Positions 1-8,774 of a stretch of DNA of 64,000 nucleotides are shown in pieces (position 1 is the stretch's first letter; each line of letters opens with the position of its first letter). The stretch covers positions 16,632-80,631 of the forward strand of contig NZ_FOTS01000020.1 in NCBI RefSeq assembly GCF_900114615.1, written 5' to 3'. The notes beneath the pieces are model-generated. The model was not told where the DNA came from and made no database searches. It saw nothing but the letters and a program-made list of their open reading frames with translations. The translations under genes and the position numbers were made by a program. Source of the DNA: Pelosinus propionicus DSM 13327. GTDB taxonomy: Bacteria; Bacillota; Negativicutes; DSM-13327.

Positions 1-20
1 TCTTTAGTGCGTCTCATCGA

Positions 21-728
21 TTAACCGCCCAAATAGGCTTTTCGTATTTCTTCACTCGCGGCCAACTCTTTCGCATCGCCTGAAAGAGTGATGCGACCTG
101 TTTCCAGTACATAGGCTCTATGAGCAATGGATAATGCCATATGAGCGTTTTGCTCTACAAGCAAAACAGTAGTGCCGCTAGCATTAATTTCTTTTATAAT
201 AGAAAAAATCTCTTTTACCAGCAATGGCGCAAGCCCCATCGAAGGCTCATCTAAGAGCAATAATCTTGGACGACTCATTAAGGCACGCCCCATAGCCAGC
301 ATCTGCTGCTCACCACCTGACAAGGTACCAGCTAATTGGCTGCGACGTTCTGACAAGCGAGGGAACTTTACAAAGACATTCTCCATATCTTCCTGAATCC
401 CTTTTTTGTCATTACGGATATAAGCACCTAATTCTAGGTTTTCTAGAACAGACATATTCGCAAAAACCCTACGTCCTTCTGGTACTTGAGAAATCCCAAG
501 CTTTACAATATCTTGAGCAACAACGCCAGCAATACTTTTTCCTTCAAAATTGATTTGACCTGCTTTTGGTTTTAACAGTCCCGAAATGGTACGTAAAATA
601 GTACTTTTACCAGCACCATTTGCACCAATCAAGGTAACAATTTCTCCTTCATTGACCTCAGCGCTAATACCTTTTAAGGCATGTATCGCACCATAGTAAA
701 CATCAATATTTTCAATTTTTAACATCAT
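21..728 (-). CDS. livF: branched-chain amino acid ABC transporter ATPase LivF
   Basis: ATPase subunit of a branched-chain amino acid importer; it hydrolyses ATP on the cytoplasmic face of the LivHM permease. Walker A GANGAGKS (residues 35-42), signature LSGGEQQM (about 135), Walker B LLLLDEP and the switch region LVEQNAH are all intact, and 235 aa is normal for LivF. The first ATG overlaps the livG stop as ATGA with GAGG just upstream; a second ATG follows directly. Last visible gene of the leftward livH-M-G-F operon. The substrate is inferred from family and from the linked binding proteins; related systems carry amides or urea. Confidence 0.95.
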   Translation of the reverse strand: MMLKIENIDVYYGAIHALKGISAEVNEGEIVTLIGANGAGKSTILRTISGLLKPKAGQINFEGKSIAGVVAQDIVKLGISQVPEGRRVFANMSVLENLELGAYIRNDKKGIQEDMENVFVKFPRLSERRSQLAGTLSGGEQQMLAMGRALMSRPRLLLLDEPSMGLAPLLVKEIFSIIKEINASGTTVLLVEQNAHMALSIAHRAYVLETGRITLSGDAKELAASEEIRKAYLGG

Positions 729-1492
729 TCAACCTCCTCTCCGAGGTAGGCCTCAATAACCCGTGGGTTATTCTTGATTTCCTCAGGTGTTCCTTGGGCA
801 ATTATACTGCCATATTCTAATACGTAAATACGTTCGCATACATTCATAACCAATTGCATGTCATGTTCTATTAATAAAATAGTTAAATCAAACTCTTTTT
901 TTATCCATTTTATCATTTGCATTAACTGTTGAGTTTCCTGTGGATTCATACCAGCTGCAGGTTCATCTAACAAAAGTAATTTAGGCTGTGCTGCTAAAGC
1001 TCTGGCAATCTCCAAACGACGCTGCTCACCATAAGGCAAGTTTTTAGCAATTTCATCTTTTTTATCACTTAATTTAAAGATTTCTAATAGTTTGATCGCT
1101 CTTTCTTCAATTTCTTTTTCTTCTTGATGATATCTTCCCATACGTAAGACAGATTCCAAAATACCATATTTTACATGAAAATGATAAGCAATTTTAACAT
1201 TATCTAGAACCGATAGTTCAGAAAAGAGACGAATATTTTGGAAGGTTCTAGCTACTCCTTTTTGGGTAATTTGAAAAGGTTTAAGACCAATAGTACTTTT
1301 ACCATCAAAATCGATTTCACCAGATGTCGGTTGATACACACCAGTTAATAAGTTAAAAGCGGTTGTTTTCCCAGCTCCATTGGGACCAATTAATCCAATC
1401 AACTCACCTTTACCAAGCTCGATAGAAAAATCAGATACGGCCTTAAGTCCGCCAAAGACTTTGGAGAGTTTAGTTGCCTTGAGTATTGCCAC
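725..1492 (-). CDS. livG: branched-chain amino acid ABC transporter ATPase LivG
   Basis: Second ATPase of the importer, pairing with LivF. Walker A GPNGAGKT lies near residues 36-43, Walker B LLLLDEPAAGMNP near 165, and the switch histidine in LLIEHDM near 190. The C-terminal NPRVIEAYLGEE tail is typical of the LivG branch of this ATPase family. It starts with GTG, preceded by GGAGG at 8 bases, and overlaps the end of livM by 23 bases, so the two are probably translationally coupled. 255 aa, normal length. Confidence 0.95.
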   Translation of the reverse strand: MAILKATKLSKVFGGLKAVSDFSIELGKGELIGLIGPNGAGKTTAFNLLTGVYQPTSGEIDFDGKSTIGLKPFQITQKGVARTFQNIRLFSELSVLDNVKIAYHFHVKYGILESVLRMGRYHQEEKEIEERAIKLLEIFKLSDKKDEIAKNLPYGEQRRLEIARALAAQPKLLLLDEPAAGMNPQETQQLMQMIKWIKKEFDLTILLIEHDMQLVMNVCERIYVLEYGSIIAQGTPEEIKNNPRVIEAYLGEEVE

Positions 1493-2429
1493 GCTTATTA
1501 CCTCCCATCAAACGGCCAAAGATTTTAAGACTGATTTCTTTATTGCCAAATAAGCCTTGAGGACGATATAACATTAATACAATCAACATCAAAGAGTAAA
1601 TGATCATACGCCACTCAGGATAACTAGCCAGCGCTGCAGATACAAAAGTCAATAATATCGCTGCAGTGATCGATCCGCTAATACTACCTAAGCCACCTAA
1701 TACTACAATCGTCAAAATATCAAAGGACTTCATAAAAGTAAAGGATGCAGGGTGAGCAATATAAAAGTAATGGGAAAATAATGTTCCTGCAATACCTGCA
1801 AATGCAGCTCCAATCGTAAAAGCCATCACTTTATATTTTGTTGTATCAATTCCCATTGCCTCAGCTGCAATTTGATTTTCTCGAATCGAAATACACGCCC
1901 GACCATGTGTAGAATTAATAAAATTTCTAATAAAAAATACGGTGAAAACTGTTGCTATAAATACCCACGTAAAATTACTATAGCGAGGTATTCCCATAAA
2001 ACCAGATGCGCCGCCTACATAAGGAATATTCAGTATGGTAATTCTGATGATTTCTCCCAATCCTAAAGTAGCAATAGCTAGATAATCACCATCTAAACGC
2101 AAAGTAGGTAAGCCAATAATAAATCCTAAGAAGCCCGCAGCCGCTGCTCCGCCTAAAATAGCAACAATGAAGGGCAATTGCAGTTTAACGGTAAGCACAG
2201 CGCCAAGATAAGCCCCCACAGCCATAAATCCAGCATGACCGATAGAAAATTGACCTGTAAAGCCATTAATTAGGTTTAAGCTTACTGCCAAAATTACATT
2301 GATACAGATTAAAATCAAATTTAGTTCCCAAAACGGTCCAATAACATCTAACATAAGCAAGCCTTGAACAACCGCATAAAATGCTATACATGCCACAAAC
2401 GCCAGTAATTCCTTTTTATTGTTTCCCAT
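1470..2429 (-). CDS. livM: branched-chain amino acid ABC transporter permease LivM
   Basis: Inner-membrane permease subunit, forming the channel with LivH. About ten hydrophobic segments span the 319 residues. The family signature GHAGFMAVGAYLGA lies near residue 65, and the EAMGIDTTKYK plus GLGSISGS loops, which contact the ATPases, are present. A short basic Asn/Gly tail follows the last membrane segment. The ATG has AGGTGG about 10 bases upstream. It sits 14 bases after livH and runs into livG, consistent with one operon. Confidence 0.95.
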   Translation of the reverse strand: MGNNKKELLAFVACIAFYAVVQGLLMLDVIGPFWELNLILICINVILAVSLNLINGFTGQFSIGHAGFMAVGAYLGAVLTVKLQLPFIVAILGGAAAAGFLGFIIGLPTLRLDGDYLAIATLGLGEIIRITILNIPYVGGASGFMGIPRYSNFTWVFIATVFTVFFIRNFINSTHGRACISIRENQIAAEAMGIDTTKYKVMAFTIGAAFAGIAGTLFSHYFYIAHPASFTFMKSFDILTIVVLGGLGSISGSITAAILLTFVSAALASYPEWRMIIYSLMLIVLMLYRPQGLFGNKEISLKIFGRLMGGNKRGNTQGN

Positions 2430-2443
2430 AATTATTTTGCCAC

Positions 2444-3337
2444 CTACACTTTCTCACGAACGTTTTTACCCAATAAGCCTGAAGGCTTAAACAGTAAAAT
2501 GATAATTAAAATGGCAAATGCTGCAGCATCACGGAACGTAGATGAAATAAAGCCACTTACCATCGCTTCGATGACGCCCATGATAATACCACCAAGCATC
2601 GCCCCTGGAATTACTCCAATTCCCCCCAGAACTGCAGCGACGAATGCTTTAAGTCCTGGCATAATACCCATTAAAGGATCAATGGAATTATAATATACAC
2701 CAACTAACATGCCTGCGGCAGCTGCTAATGCAGAACCAATGGCAAATGTAATTGAAATAACACGGTCAACATCAATACCCATTAATCTCGCTGCATCGGT
2801 ATCGAAAGATACAGCCCGCATTGCTTTACCAATTTTGGTACGCTGCACGACGAAGGTTAAAATAATCATTAAAACTACAGATATTGCAAGGATAATAACC
2901 TGTTGACTATTCACTACAATATTACCAAAGTTATAAACTTGAGATTCAAATAAGGCTGGAAATGTTCTCGGCTGTGGTGTAACAAGAAGCATTCCGCCAT
3001 ACTCTAATAATAAAGATACACCAATTGCCGTAATTAATATCGCGATTCTGGGCGCCTTTCGAAGTGGGCGATAAGCTAATCTTTCAATTGTCATCCCAAC
3101 TATGGCTGCCACGACCATGGACACAACTAGTGCTGGCAAAAAAGAAAGTTTGAGGGTTGTCGTCGCAAAGAATGCTACATAAGCACCCACCATATAAATA
3201 TCACCATGCGCAAAATTAATCAACTTAATAATTCCATACACCATTGTGTAACCTAAAGCAATGAGTGCATAAATACTGCCAAGAGATATACCATTTATTA
3301 ATTGCTGTAAAAATTGCTGAGTAACTGAAAAATCCAT
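2444..3337 (-). CDS. livH: branched-chain amino acid ABC transporter permease LivH
   Basis: First gene of the leftward importer operon and permease partner of LivM. 297 aa with about eight membrane segments; signature motifs INFAHGDIYMVGAYVA (near residue 40) and ARLMGIDVDRVI with VLGGIGVIPGA mark the LivH family. The ATG follows TAGGAGG at 7 bases. Its promoter is at 3653-3681, which leaves an untranslated leader of roughly 300 bases with a structured element (see 3436-3558). Confidence 0.95.
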   Translation of the reverse strand: MDFSVTQQFLQQLINGISLGSIYALIALGYTMVYGIIKLINFAHGDIYMVGAYVAFFATTTLKLSFLPALVVSMVVAAIVGMTIERLAYRPLRKAPRIAILITAIGVSLLLEYGGMLLVTPQPRTFPALFESQVYNFGNIVVNSQQVIILAISVVLMIILTFVVQRTKIGKAMRAVSFDTDAARLMGIDVDRVISITFAIGSALAAAAGMLVGVYYNSIDPLMGIMPGLKAFVAAVLGGIGVIPGAMLGGIIMGVIEAMVSGFISSTFRDAAAFAILIIILLFKPSGLLGKNVREKV

Positions 3338-3435
3338 GATTTCGCCTCCTACATTTTTTTATTTTTAAGGGTTAAAGCGATGCCTTTTCCCTATTTTTTT
3401 CAGGTTAGAAAGTAGAACTGGAATAAAGTCTAATA

Positions 3436-3558
3436 GAGTCTACTTCAAAATTCCCATTTACCATTATTGTCCCTGTGCGTTTTCACTAAACATACGTCTT
3501 TGTACGTCTCGTTCAAATGCTCGTAAGGACTAGCATCTGGATATTTTAAAACAGCCTC
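3436..3558 (-). ncRNA. structured intergenic element in the livH leader
   Basis: Read on the minus strand, the two ends (plus coordinates 3539-3558 and 3436-3455) pair over about 18 of 20 positions, several as G-U pairs, enclosing about 83 bases. Inside, an ACGUAC/GUAUGU hairpin and a GUCC/GGAC pairing can be drawn. The wobble pairs favour a functional RNA fold over a fresh DNA inverted repeat. It resembles, from memory, a family of intergenic repeats in Clostridia and Negativicutes that begin GAGGCTGTT and end AACAGCCTC. No other copy was noticed in this window. Its role is unknown: riboregulator or repeat remnant. Confidence 0.4.
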
Positions 3559-3586
3559 TCAACAGGTTATATGTGCTTTTTAGCTC

Positions 3587-3605
3587 TTATAAGGATTCCT
3601 CATAA
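3587..3605 (-). repeat. small hairpin at the 5' side of the livH leader
   Basis: The minus-strand RNA can fold UUAUGAGGA with UCCUUAUAA around a single A, one pair being G-U. It lies about 40 bases downstream of the predicted livH transcription start and 30 bases before the larger structured element. Confidence 0.4.
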
Positions 3606-3652
3606 CTCCTCTTAAAATCTTTGTGTGGACATTTCCCTATAATATATACGTA

Positions 3653-3681
3653 ATTATAGATACATTGTCTTCTACTGTCAA
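3653..3681 (-). promoter_or_regulatory. livH promoter, perfect sigma-70 type
   Basis: Minus strand TTGACA (3676-3681), 17-base spacer, TATAAT (3653-3658). The -35 is embedded in TATTGACAGT, shared with the livK and glutamate synthase promoters of this window. Confidence 0.85.
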
Positions 3682-4044
3682 TACTTTTATCTTTGATTTC
3701 CTCGGTTAATCTCTTCCATAAATACAATCAATTATTTGTAGAATACTTTTTTCGTTGTTTTGCAAGTTAGGATCGTATTGCTTTATACTTATGCAAGTAT
3801 TATGCCATTTATGTTCTAGCATTAGCACTTATTCATTCCTTATGGTTCTGCAGCCTTTATATTATATGTTCTGACATGTGATCAGCCTTTTTTAAACGAT
3901 GTTATGAAACGCTAACAATTTCTAATAGATTGATTATCCTGTACAGCTATATACGTCTGTAATTTGACATATTCGTCGGTGGATTGACAGTATCTATTAT
4001 AACTACACTTTATGATCAGGTAATTTTTACCATTCATTTTCAAA
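3682..4044. other. non-coding gap upstream of the liv promoter
   Basis: About 360 AT-rich bases between the livH promoter and the livK1 terminator. No gene, RNA or repeat was recognised. Two TTGACA hexamers occur on the plus strand near 3964 and 3984, but no -10 element is correctly spaced. Confidence 0.5.
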
Positions 4045-4094
4045 AAACCACAAAAGCGCAATGCCACGCCAGTAGCATTGCGCTTTTGTGGTTT
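4045..4094 (-). terminator. terminator of livK1
   Basis: Perfect 20-bp stem (4045-4064 with 4075-4094) around a 10-base loop. On the minus strand it is followed by a T-run, so it ends the livK1 transcript before the livH promoter. Confidence 0.9.
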
Positions 4095-4184
4095 AAACTA
4101 AATCTTATGCTTTTTGCTTCAGAAAGAGTTTAGAGATACTCTTTCTTATGAATGTCAATATGTTGACACTTATCCTATTAATGA

Positions 4185-5351
4185 TTAAGGATTTATTTTT
4201 TCTTTAAAAGTTTGCTTGCCATCTTTCATCTCAATAATTACAGCACTTTTTACAGCATCATGAGTTTCATTTAACGTAATTAATCCCGATACGGCATTAT
4301 AATCTTTTGTCTTTGCCAATTCATCTTTGATCTTCACAGTATCAACACCATTGGCACGTTTAATAGACTCAATAACCATCATAGTGGCATCATAAGCTAA
4401 TGCAGCAAAAGCATCCGGAGTCTCTTTATATTCTGCTTTATAAGCTTCAACAAAAGTCTTAATTGCTGGGCTATTATCATCCGGTGAATAATGATTTGCA
4501 AAGAATGTATTATTCAGCGCTTGAGCTCCAGCAATTTCTGGAAGTTTCGCAGAATCCCAGCCGTCACCACCGAGCAGCGGCATAGTTAAGCCAATTTCTC
4601 GAGCTTGTTTCGCAATCATGCCGACTTCTTGATAATACCCTGGAACAAATACGACATCCACATTTGCAGCTTTAATCTTTGTTAATGTTGCTTTAAAATC
4701 TGTATCTTTTGCTAGGTACGCTTCTTCCACTGCAATTGTACCACCATTTTTAATAAAGGTTTCTTTAAAGAACTGACCCAAACCTTTAGCATAGTCACTG
4801 GAATTATCAATGTATATTGCTGCAGTCTTAGCCTTTAAGGTTTTCGTAGCAAAATTCGCCATTACTGAGCCTTGGAAAGGATCAATAAATGCTGCTCGGA
4901 ATAAATAATCTCGAACCTTATTAGTCGTAGGATCTACTGTCACTTTAGGGTTAGATGCAGTTGGGCTAATTGCTAAAACTTTATTATCTTGGTTGACTTG
5001 AGCTCCAGCAATTACACTAGAAGATGCAATTGGTGCAATAACAGCTACTACCTTATCCTGCGTAATTAATTTCTGCATTGCATTTGCAGCTTCTGCTGCT
5101 TCACTCTTATTATCTGCAACCACTAAACTCAGCTGTTTACCTAAAACACCACCATTAGCATTGATTTGCTTAATTGCTAAATTAGCACCATTGCTTGCAG
5201 ATTTACCGAAAGTTGCATTCCCGCCTGTCATTTCTAAATTAGCACCAAGTTTAATAACGTTACTATCTTGTTTACCGCTGCATCCCGCTGCCATTAAACC
5301 TAACATGGCGATAACAATAAGAACACCGATCCACTTGTTTCTTTTTCTCAT
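4185..5351 (-). CDS. livK: branched-chain amino acid-binding lipoprotein, LivK paralogue 1
   Basis: Substrate-binding protein that captures branched-chain or related amino acids outside the cytoplasmic membrane and delivers them to LivHM. Signal peptide with lipobox LMAAGCSG (Cys about residue 24), then a Peripla_BP_6 (type I) fold beginning IKLGANLEMTGGNATFGKSA. 388 aa, normal. AAGGAG lies 11 bases before the ATG, a rather long spacing. It is the most divergent of the three tandem copies (for example DYLFRAAFIDPF where the others have RSCFIDPF), so its ligand preference may differ. Transcribed from its own promoter (5465-5493). Confidence 0.93.
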   Translation of the reverse strand: MRKRNKWIGVLIVIAMLGLMAAGCSGKQDSNVIKLGANLEMTGGNATFGKSASNGANLAIKQINANGGVLGKQLSLVVADNKSEAAEAANAMQKLITQDKVVAVIAPIASSSVIAGAQVNQDNKVLAISPTASNPKVTVDPTTNKVRDYLFRAAFIDPFQGSVMANFATKTLKAKTAAIYIDNSSDYAKGLGQFFKETFIKNGGTIAVEEAYLAKDTDFKATLTKIKAANVDVVFVPGYYQEVGMIAKQAREIGLTMPLLGGDGWDSAKLPEIAGAQALNNTFFANHYSPDDNSPAIKTFVEAYKAEYKETPDAFAALAYDATMMVIESIKRANGVDTVKIKDELAKTKDYNAVSGLITLNETHDAVKSAVIIEMKDGKQTFKEKINP

Positions 5352-5464
5352 AAATGCTCATTCTCCTTCTAAATATGTATTTTCTTAACTTAAAAGTCCG
5401 TATCCACTGTTCGAAATGCGCCCAAGTCCTCCTCAGACGGATATTCGTACTTATCACAAGCTGT

Positions 5465-5493
5465 ATTATAGACATATTGTTCTTCACTGTCAA
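5465..5493 (-). promoter_or_regulatory. livK1 promoter, perfect sigma-70 type
   Basis: Minus strand TTGACA (5488-5493), 17-base spacer, TATAAT (5465-5470), with the shared TATTGACAGT context. The spacer resembles that of livH (both contain GAAGA-CAAT). The leader to the livK1 ATG is about 105 bases. Confidence 0.85.
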
Positions 5494-5663
5494 TACTCAT
5501 ACAAAGGACTTTCGACGAATTGTCCTCTCTCAATAGATATGTTCATTTTTTTCAAAAAAATCTTGCTATTTATTTGCAATACGAATGCTGTAAATAAAAT
5601 CCATCTTTTTTTATTTTATCCAATAAAAAGAATTTGACTCATTAAAGAGATATAAACCAACTG

Positions 5664-5716
5664 ATCCATAAATAAAAAAGAACTTGGCATAGCCAAGTTC
5701 TTTTTTATTTATGGAT
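5664..5716 (-). terminator. terminator of livK2 containing the stop codon
   Basis: Perfect 25-bp stem (5664-5688 with 5692-5716) with a 3-base loop. The upstream arm includes the livK2 stop codon and part of the Asn-Pro codons before it. A run of six T follows the GC-rich core. Confidence 0.9.
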
Positions 5717-6884
5717 TAATTTTTTCTTTAAAGGTTTGTTTTCCATCTTTCATTTCGATAACAACACCACTCTTAACAGGGTCATGATTTGCATCCAGAG
5801 TGATTACTCCTGTTACGACTTGCAAGTCTTTTGTTTTTTCTAATGCATCTCTAATTTTATCAGGTTCCGTGCTATTTGCCCGTTTAATCGCGTCAATAAC
5901 CATTAAGCCCGCATCATACCCCAATGCAGCTAAAGCATTTGGCTCTTGACCATACTCTTTCTTATATGCTTCTACAAATTTTACAATACGAGGATCTGTA
6001 TCTTGTGAAGAATAGTGATTACTAAAGAATGTATTATTCATTGCCTCTGCCCCTGCAACTTCTACTACCTTAGGGTCATCCCAGCCATCTGTACCGATAA
6101 GAGGAATGGTAATGCCTAATTCTCGAGCTTGCTTTGCAATTTTGCCTACTTCTTCATAGTATGCAGGGATAAAAATAGTATCTGCATTCATTACTTTTAT
6201 TTTCGTAAGCGTCGACTTAAAGTCCTGATCTTTTTGCAAGAAGGCCTCCTTACCTACAATCACGCCACCATTTTTAACAAACTGAGTCTCAAAAGATTCG
6301 GCCAGCCCTTTAGAATAATCAGAACTATTATCAATATAAATCACAGCTGTTTTTGCTTTTAATGATTTGCTTGCGAAGTTCGCCATAACAGTTCCTTGAA
6401 ACGGATCTATAAAGCAGCTACGGAAGGCATACGGTCTTACTTTACCATTATCTACAGTAATCTTTGAATTCGTACCAGTGGCTGTAATGACTGGAATTTT
6501 ATTATCTTGTGATACCTGCAAGGTCGCTAACACATTAGAACTAGCAACAGGTCCCATAACAAGAGGAACCTTATCTTGGGTAATCAATTTCGTGATTGCA
6601 TTAGTGGCCTCAGATGGTTCTGATTTATTGTCCGCTAAAATTAACTTTATTTGCTTGCCAAGAACACCGCCTGAAGCATTAGCTTCTTTAAAAGCAAGCT
6701 GAATACCATTTGTTGTCATCTTGCCAAAATTAGCTACTCCACCAGTTAACTCAAAATTTCCACCGATTTTTATTTCTTTGGAATCACTCACAGCTGGAGT
6801 AGAGCTGCATCCCGCCAACATCAAACCGAACATGGCTACCGTAACGAATAAACCAATAAGTGAAAAGCCTTTCTTTGACATCAT
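5709..6884 (-). CDS. livK: branched-chain amino acid-binding lipoprotein, LivK paralogue 2
   Basis: Second of three tandem periplasmic binding proteins. Lipobox LMLAGCSS after a lysine-rich signal peptide, then KEIKIGGNFELTGGVANFGK and the ligand-fold motifs AVIYIDNSSDYSKGLAESFE and GTDGWDDPK. Clearly closest to paralogue 3 (long near-identical stretches), pointing to a recent duplication. AGGAGG lies 4 bases before the first ATG and 7 before the second, so the second (6881) may be the true start. Own promoter at 7095-7123. Final residues KDGKQTFKEKINP are shared by all three copies. Confidence 0.93.
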   Translation of the reverse strand: MMSKKGFSLIGLFVTVAMFGLMLAGCSSTPAVSDSKEIKIGGNFELTGGVANFGKMTTNGIQLAFKEANASGGVLGKQIKLILADNKSEPSEATNAITKLITQDKVPLVMGPVASSNVLATLQVSQDNKIPVITATGTNSKITVDNGKVRPYAFRSCFIDPFQGTVMANFASKSLKAKTAVIYIDNSSDYSKGLAESFETQFVKNGGVIVGKEAFLQKDQDFKSTLTKIKVMNADTIFIPAYYEEVGKIAKQARELGITIPLIGTDGWDDPKVVEVAGAEAMNNTFFSNHYSSQDTDPRIVKFVEAYKKEYGQEPNALAALGYDAGLMVIDAIKRANSTEPDKIRDALEKTKDLQVVTGVITLDANHDPVKSGVVIEMKDGKQTFKEKINP

Positions 6885-7094
6885 TACTCCTCCTCATATT
6901 TTAACATGTATTATAAAATCGATACTCCCTATTCCTACCGCTAAAACCTAAAAGCGTCTAAGTAACATTTGGTTTGATTTTTTCCTTCACACAAAATTGC
7001 GACTTTTACCTGCCCCCTTATGTTACACTTTACACTTTTATTAATACATTCTGTTTTCAAGTACTCCACCAGAATATATTTGTGTATGTATGCT

Positions 7095-7123
7095 ATTATA
7101 TTTACTCCTAACTTTACTGTCAA
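7095..7123 (-). promoter_or_regulatory. livK2 promoter, perfect sigma-70 type
   Basis: Minus strand TTGACA (7118-7123), 17-base spacer, TATAAT (7095-7100), TATTGACAGT context. The spacer end AGTAAA matches that of the livK3 promoter. Leader about 200 bases; no terminator-antiterminator pair was recognised in it. Confidence 0.85.
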
Positions 7124-7191
7124 TACTTTTTATTAAGACTTATGTTTTAAAATTGTCCTTATATATAACATCTTAACGAACCGTGACTTTC

Positions 7192-7251
7192 ACCCATAAA
7201 TAAAAAAAATGGACTCGGCTTAAGCCGAGTCCATTTTTTTATTTATGGGTT
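7192..7251 (-). terminator. terminator of livK3 containing the stop codon
   Basis: Inverted repeat centred between 7221 and 7222, about 29 bp per arm with one bulged A. The arm nearest the gene includes the livK3 stop codon and the preceding Pro codon; the core GACTCGGCTT/AAGCCGAGTC is perfect and followed by T7. Confidence 0.9.
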
Positions 7252-8415
7252 GATTTTTTCTTTAAATGTTTGCTTGCCATCTTTCATTTCGATTACTACA
7301 CCGCTCTTAATTGGATCGTGATTTGCATCCAACGTAATTTTTCCTGTTACAACTTGTAAATCCTTAATCTTTTCCAAGGCTTCTCTTATTTTTTCAGGTT
7401 CAGCGCTATTGGCTCTTTTTATTGAATCAACAACCATTAGTGCTGCGTCATATCCTAAAGCTGCGAAAGCATTTGGCTCCTGCCCATATTCTTTTTTATA
7501 GGCCTCAACAAATTTCACAATATTAGGATCTGTATCTTGAGAAGAATAATGATTACTAAAGAATGTATTATTTAGTGCGGCAGCACCAGCAACTTCTGCT
7601 ATTTTAGGATCATCCCATCCGTCTGTACCAATAAAAGGTACGGTAATTCCCATCTCGCGAGCTTGCTTTGCAATTTTACCTACTTCCTCATAATATGCAG
7701 GAATGAAGATAGTCTCAGGATTTAGTGCTTTTATTTTGGTCAAAGTGGATTTAAAATCTTGGTCTTTCTGTAAAAATGCTTCTTTTCCTATAACAGTTCC
7801 ACCATTTTTAACAAACTGAGCTTCAAAGGATTCCGCCAAATTCTTGGAATAATCTGAGCTATTATCAATATAAATAACTGCAGTTTTGGCCTTTAGTGTT
7901 GTCGCAGCAAAATTAGCCATTACAATACCTTGAAACGGATCAATAAAACAGCTGCGGAAAACATAGGGTCTTACTTTACCATTATCTACAGTAATTTTAG
8001 CATTTGTACCTGTTGGAGTAATAACAGGAATTTTATTATCTTGTGCCACCTGTAATGCAGCTATTGCATTGGAGCTTGTAATCGGTCCCATGATAAGAGA
8101 GACCTTATCTTGTGTGATTAGCTTCGTCATCGCATTAGTAGCTTCCGATGCTTCTGACTTATTATCTGCTTGAATAATTTTAATCTGCTTGCCCAGAACG
8201 CCCCCAGCGGCGTTAACCTCTTTAAATGCCAATTGGATGCCATTAAAAGCGGATTTACCATAATTGGCAACACTACCTGTCATTTCAATATTTGCACCTA
8301 TTTTTATTTCTTTCGAATCGGAAGCTGATGGAGTTGAGCTACATCCTGCCACCATCATTCCTAACATAGACAGTGCCGCTATTAAACCTGTGTACAATAA
8401 TCTTCTTTTTCCCAT
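7243..8415 (-). CDS. livK: branched-chain amino acid-binding lipoprotein, LivK paralogue 3
   Basis: Third tandem binding protein, 390 aa from the ATG at 8415, chosen because GGAGG lies 7 bases before it; an in-frame upstream start at 8457 has no such site. Lipobox MMVAGCSS, then the KEIKIGANIEMTGSVANYGK type I binding fold. It matches paralogue 2 over most of its length, including the unusual Cys in RSCFIDPFQG. Own promoter at 8589-8617. Family knowledge: paralogues of this kind usually share one permease but differ in affinity or ligand; here that is inference. Confidence 0.93.
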   Translation of the reverse strand: MGKRRLLYTGLIAALSMLGMMVAGCSSTPSASDSKEIKIGANIEMTGSVANYGKSAFNGIQLAFKEVNAAGGVLGKQIKIIQADNKSEASEATNAMTKLITQDKVSLIMGPITSSNAIAALQVAQDNKIPVITPTGTNAKITVDNGKVRPYVFRSCFIDPFQGIVMANFAATTLKAKTAVIYIDNSSDYSKNLAESFEAQFVKNGGTVIGKEAFLQKDQDFKSTLTKIKALNPETIFIPAYYEEVGKIAKQAREMGITVPFIGTDGWDDPKIAEVAGAAALNNTFFSNHYSSQDTDPNIVKFVEAYKKEYGQEPNAFAALGYDAALMVVDSIKRANSAEPEKIREALEKIKDLQVVTGKITLDANHDPIKSGVVIEMKDGKQTFKEKINP

Positions 8416-8588
8416 GATAATTCCTCCATTCTTAATGATATTGGGCGTCCTAATCAAGAAAACGCCTTTCTTAAAAATATAGCAGTTACTTTTCTAAGTT
8501 TTCATCCTATTTTATTACATGTTTACATCTTTTAAAAAGACATTTGTTAGGAAAGTACACAACTGCAACATATTTGTATCTGTAGGCT

Positions 8589-8617
8589 ATTATATTTACT
8601 TCGTTACCTACTGTCAA
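8589..8617 (-). promoter_or_regulatory. livK3 promoter, perfect sigma-70 type
   Basis: Minus strand TTGACA (8612-8617), 17-base spacer, TATAAT (8589-8594). Shares TTGACAGT with the other liv and glt promoters but has CC instead of TA before it. Confidence 0.85.
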
Positions 8618-8697
8618 GGCTTTTGTTAGTTTTTTTTATTACTTTATAAACGTATGTCTTCTGTTAATGAACATCTATTTTTTTATAAAAAAGAAAA

Positions 8698-8745
8698 GAT
8701 CCGTATAAAGCAACGTCAATCCTAGACTTTTGCCTTTTACGAATC
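8698..8745 (-). terminator. terminator of the nitrilase gene
   Basis: Imperfect 16-bp stem (8698-8713 with 8730-8745; G-U pairs and one mismatch) around a 16-base loop, followed on the minus strand by CTTTTCTTTTTT. Confidence 0.75.
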
Positions 8746-8774
8746 TCCTCATTTTTGTAACCTAACCGAATTTA

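Noticed and set aside
3579..3605. Tiny leader ORF ATG-AGG-AAT-CCT-TAT-AAG-AGC-TAA in the livH leader
   Set aside because: It has no Leu/Ile/Val codons expected of an attenuator peptide, its Shine-Dalgarno is too close, and the bases form a hairpin.
3964..4002. Plus-strand TTGACA hexamers followed by TATTATAA, resembling the shared liv promoter
   Set aside because: Spacing from either hexamer is wrong (about 5 or 25 bases) and no plus-strand gene follows.
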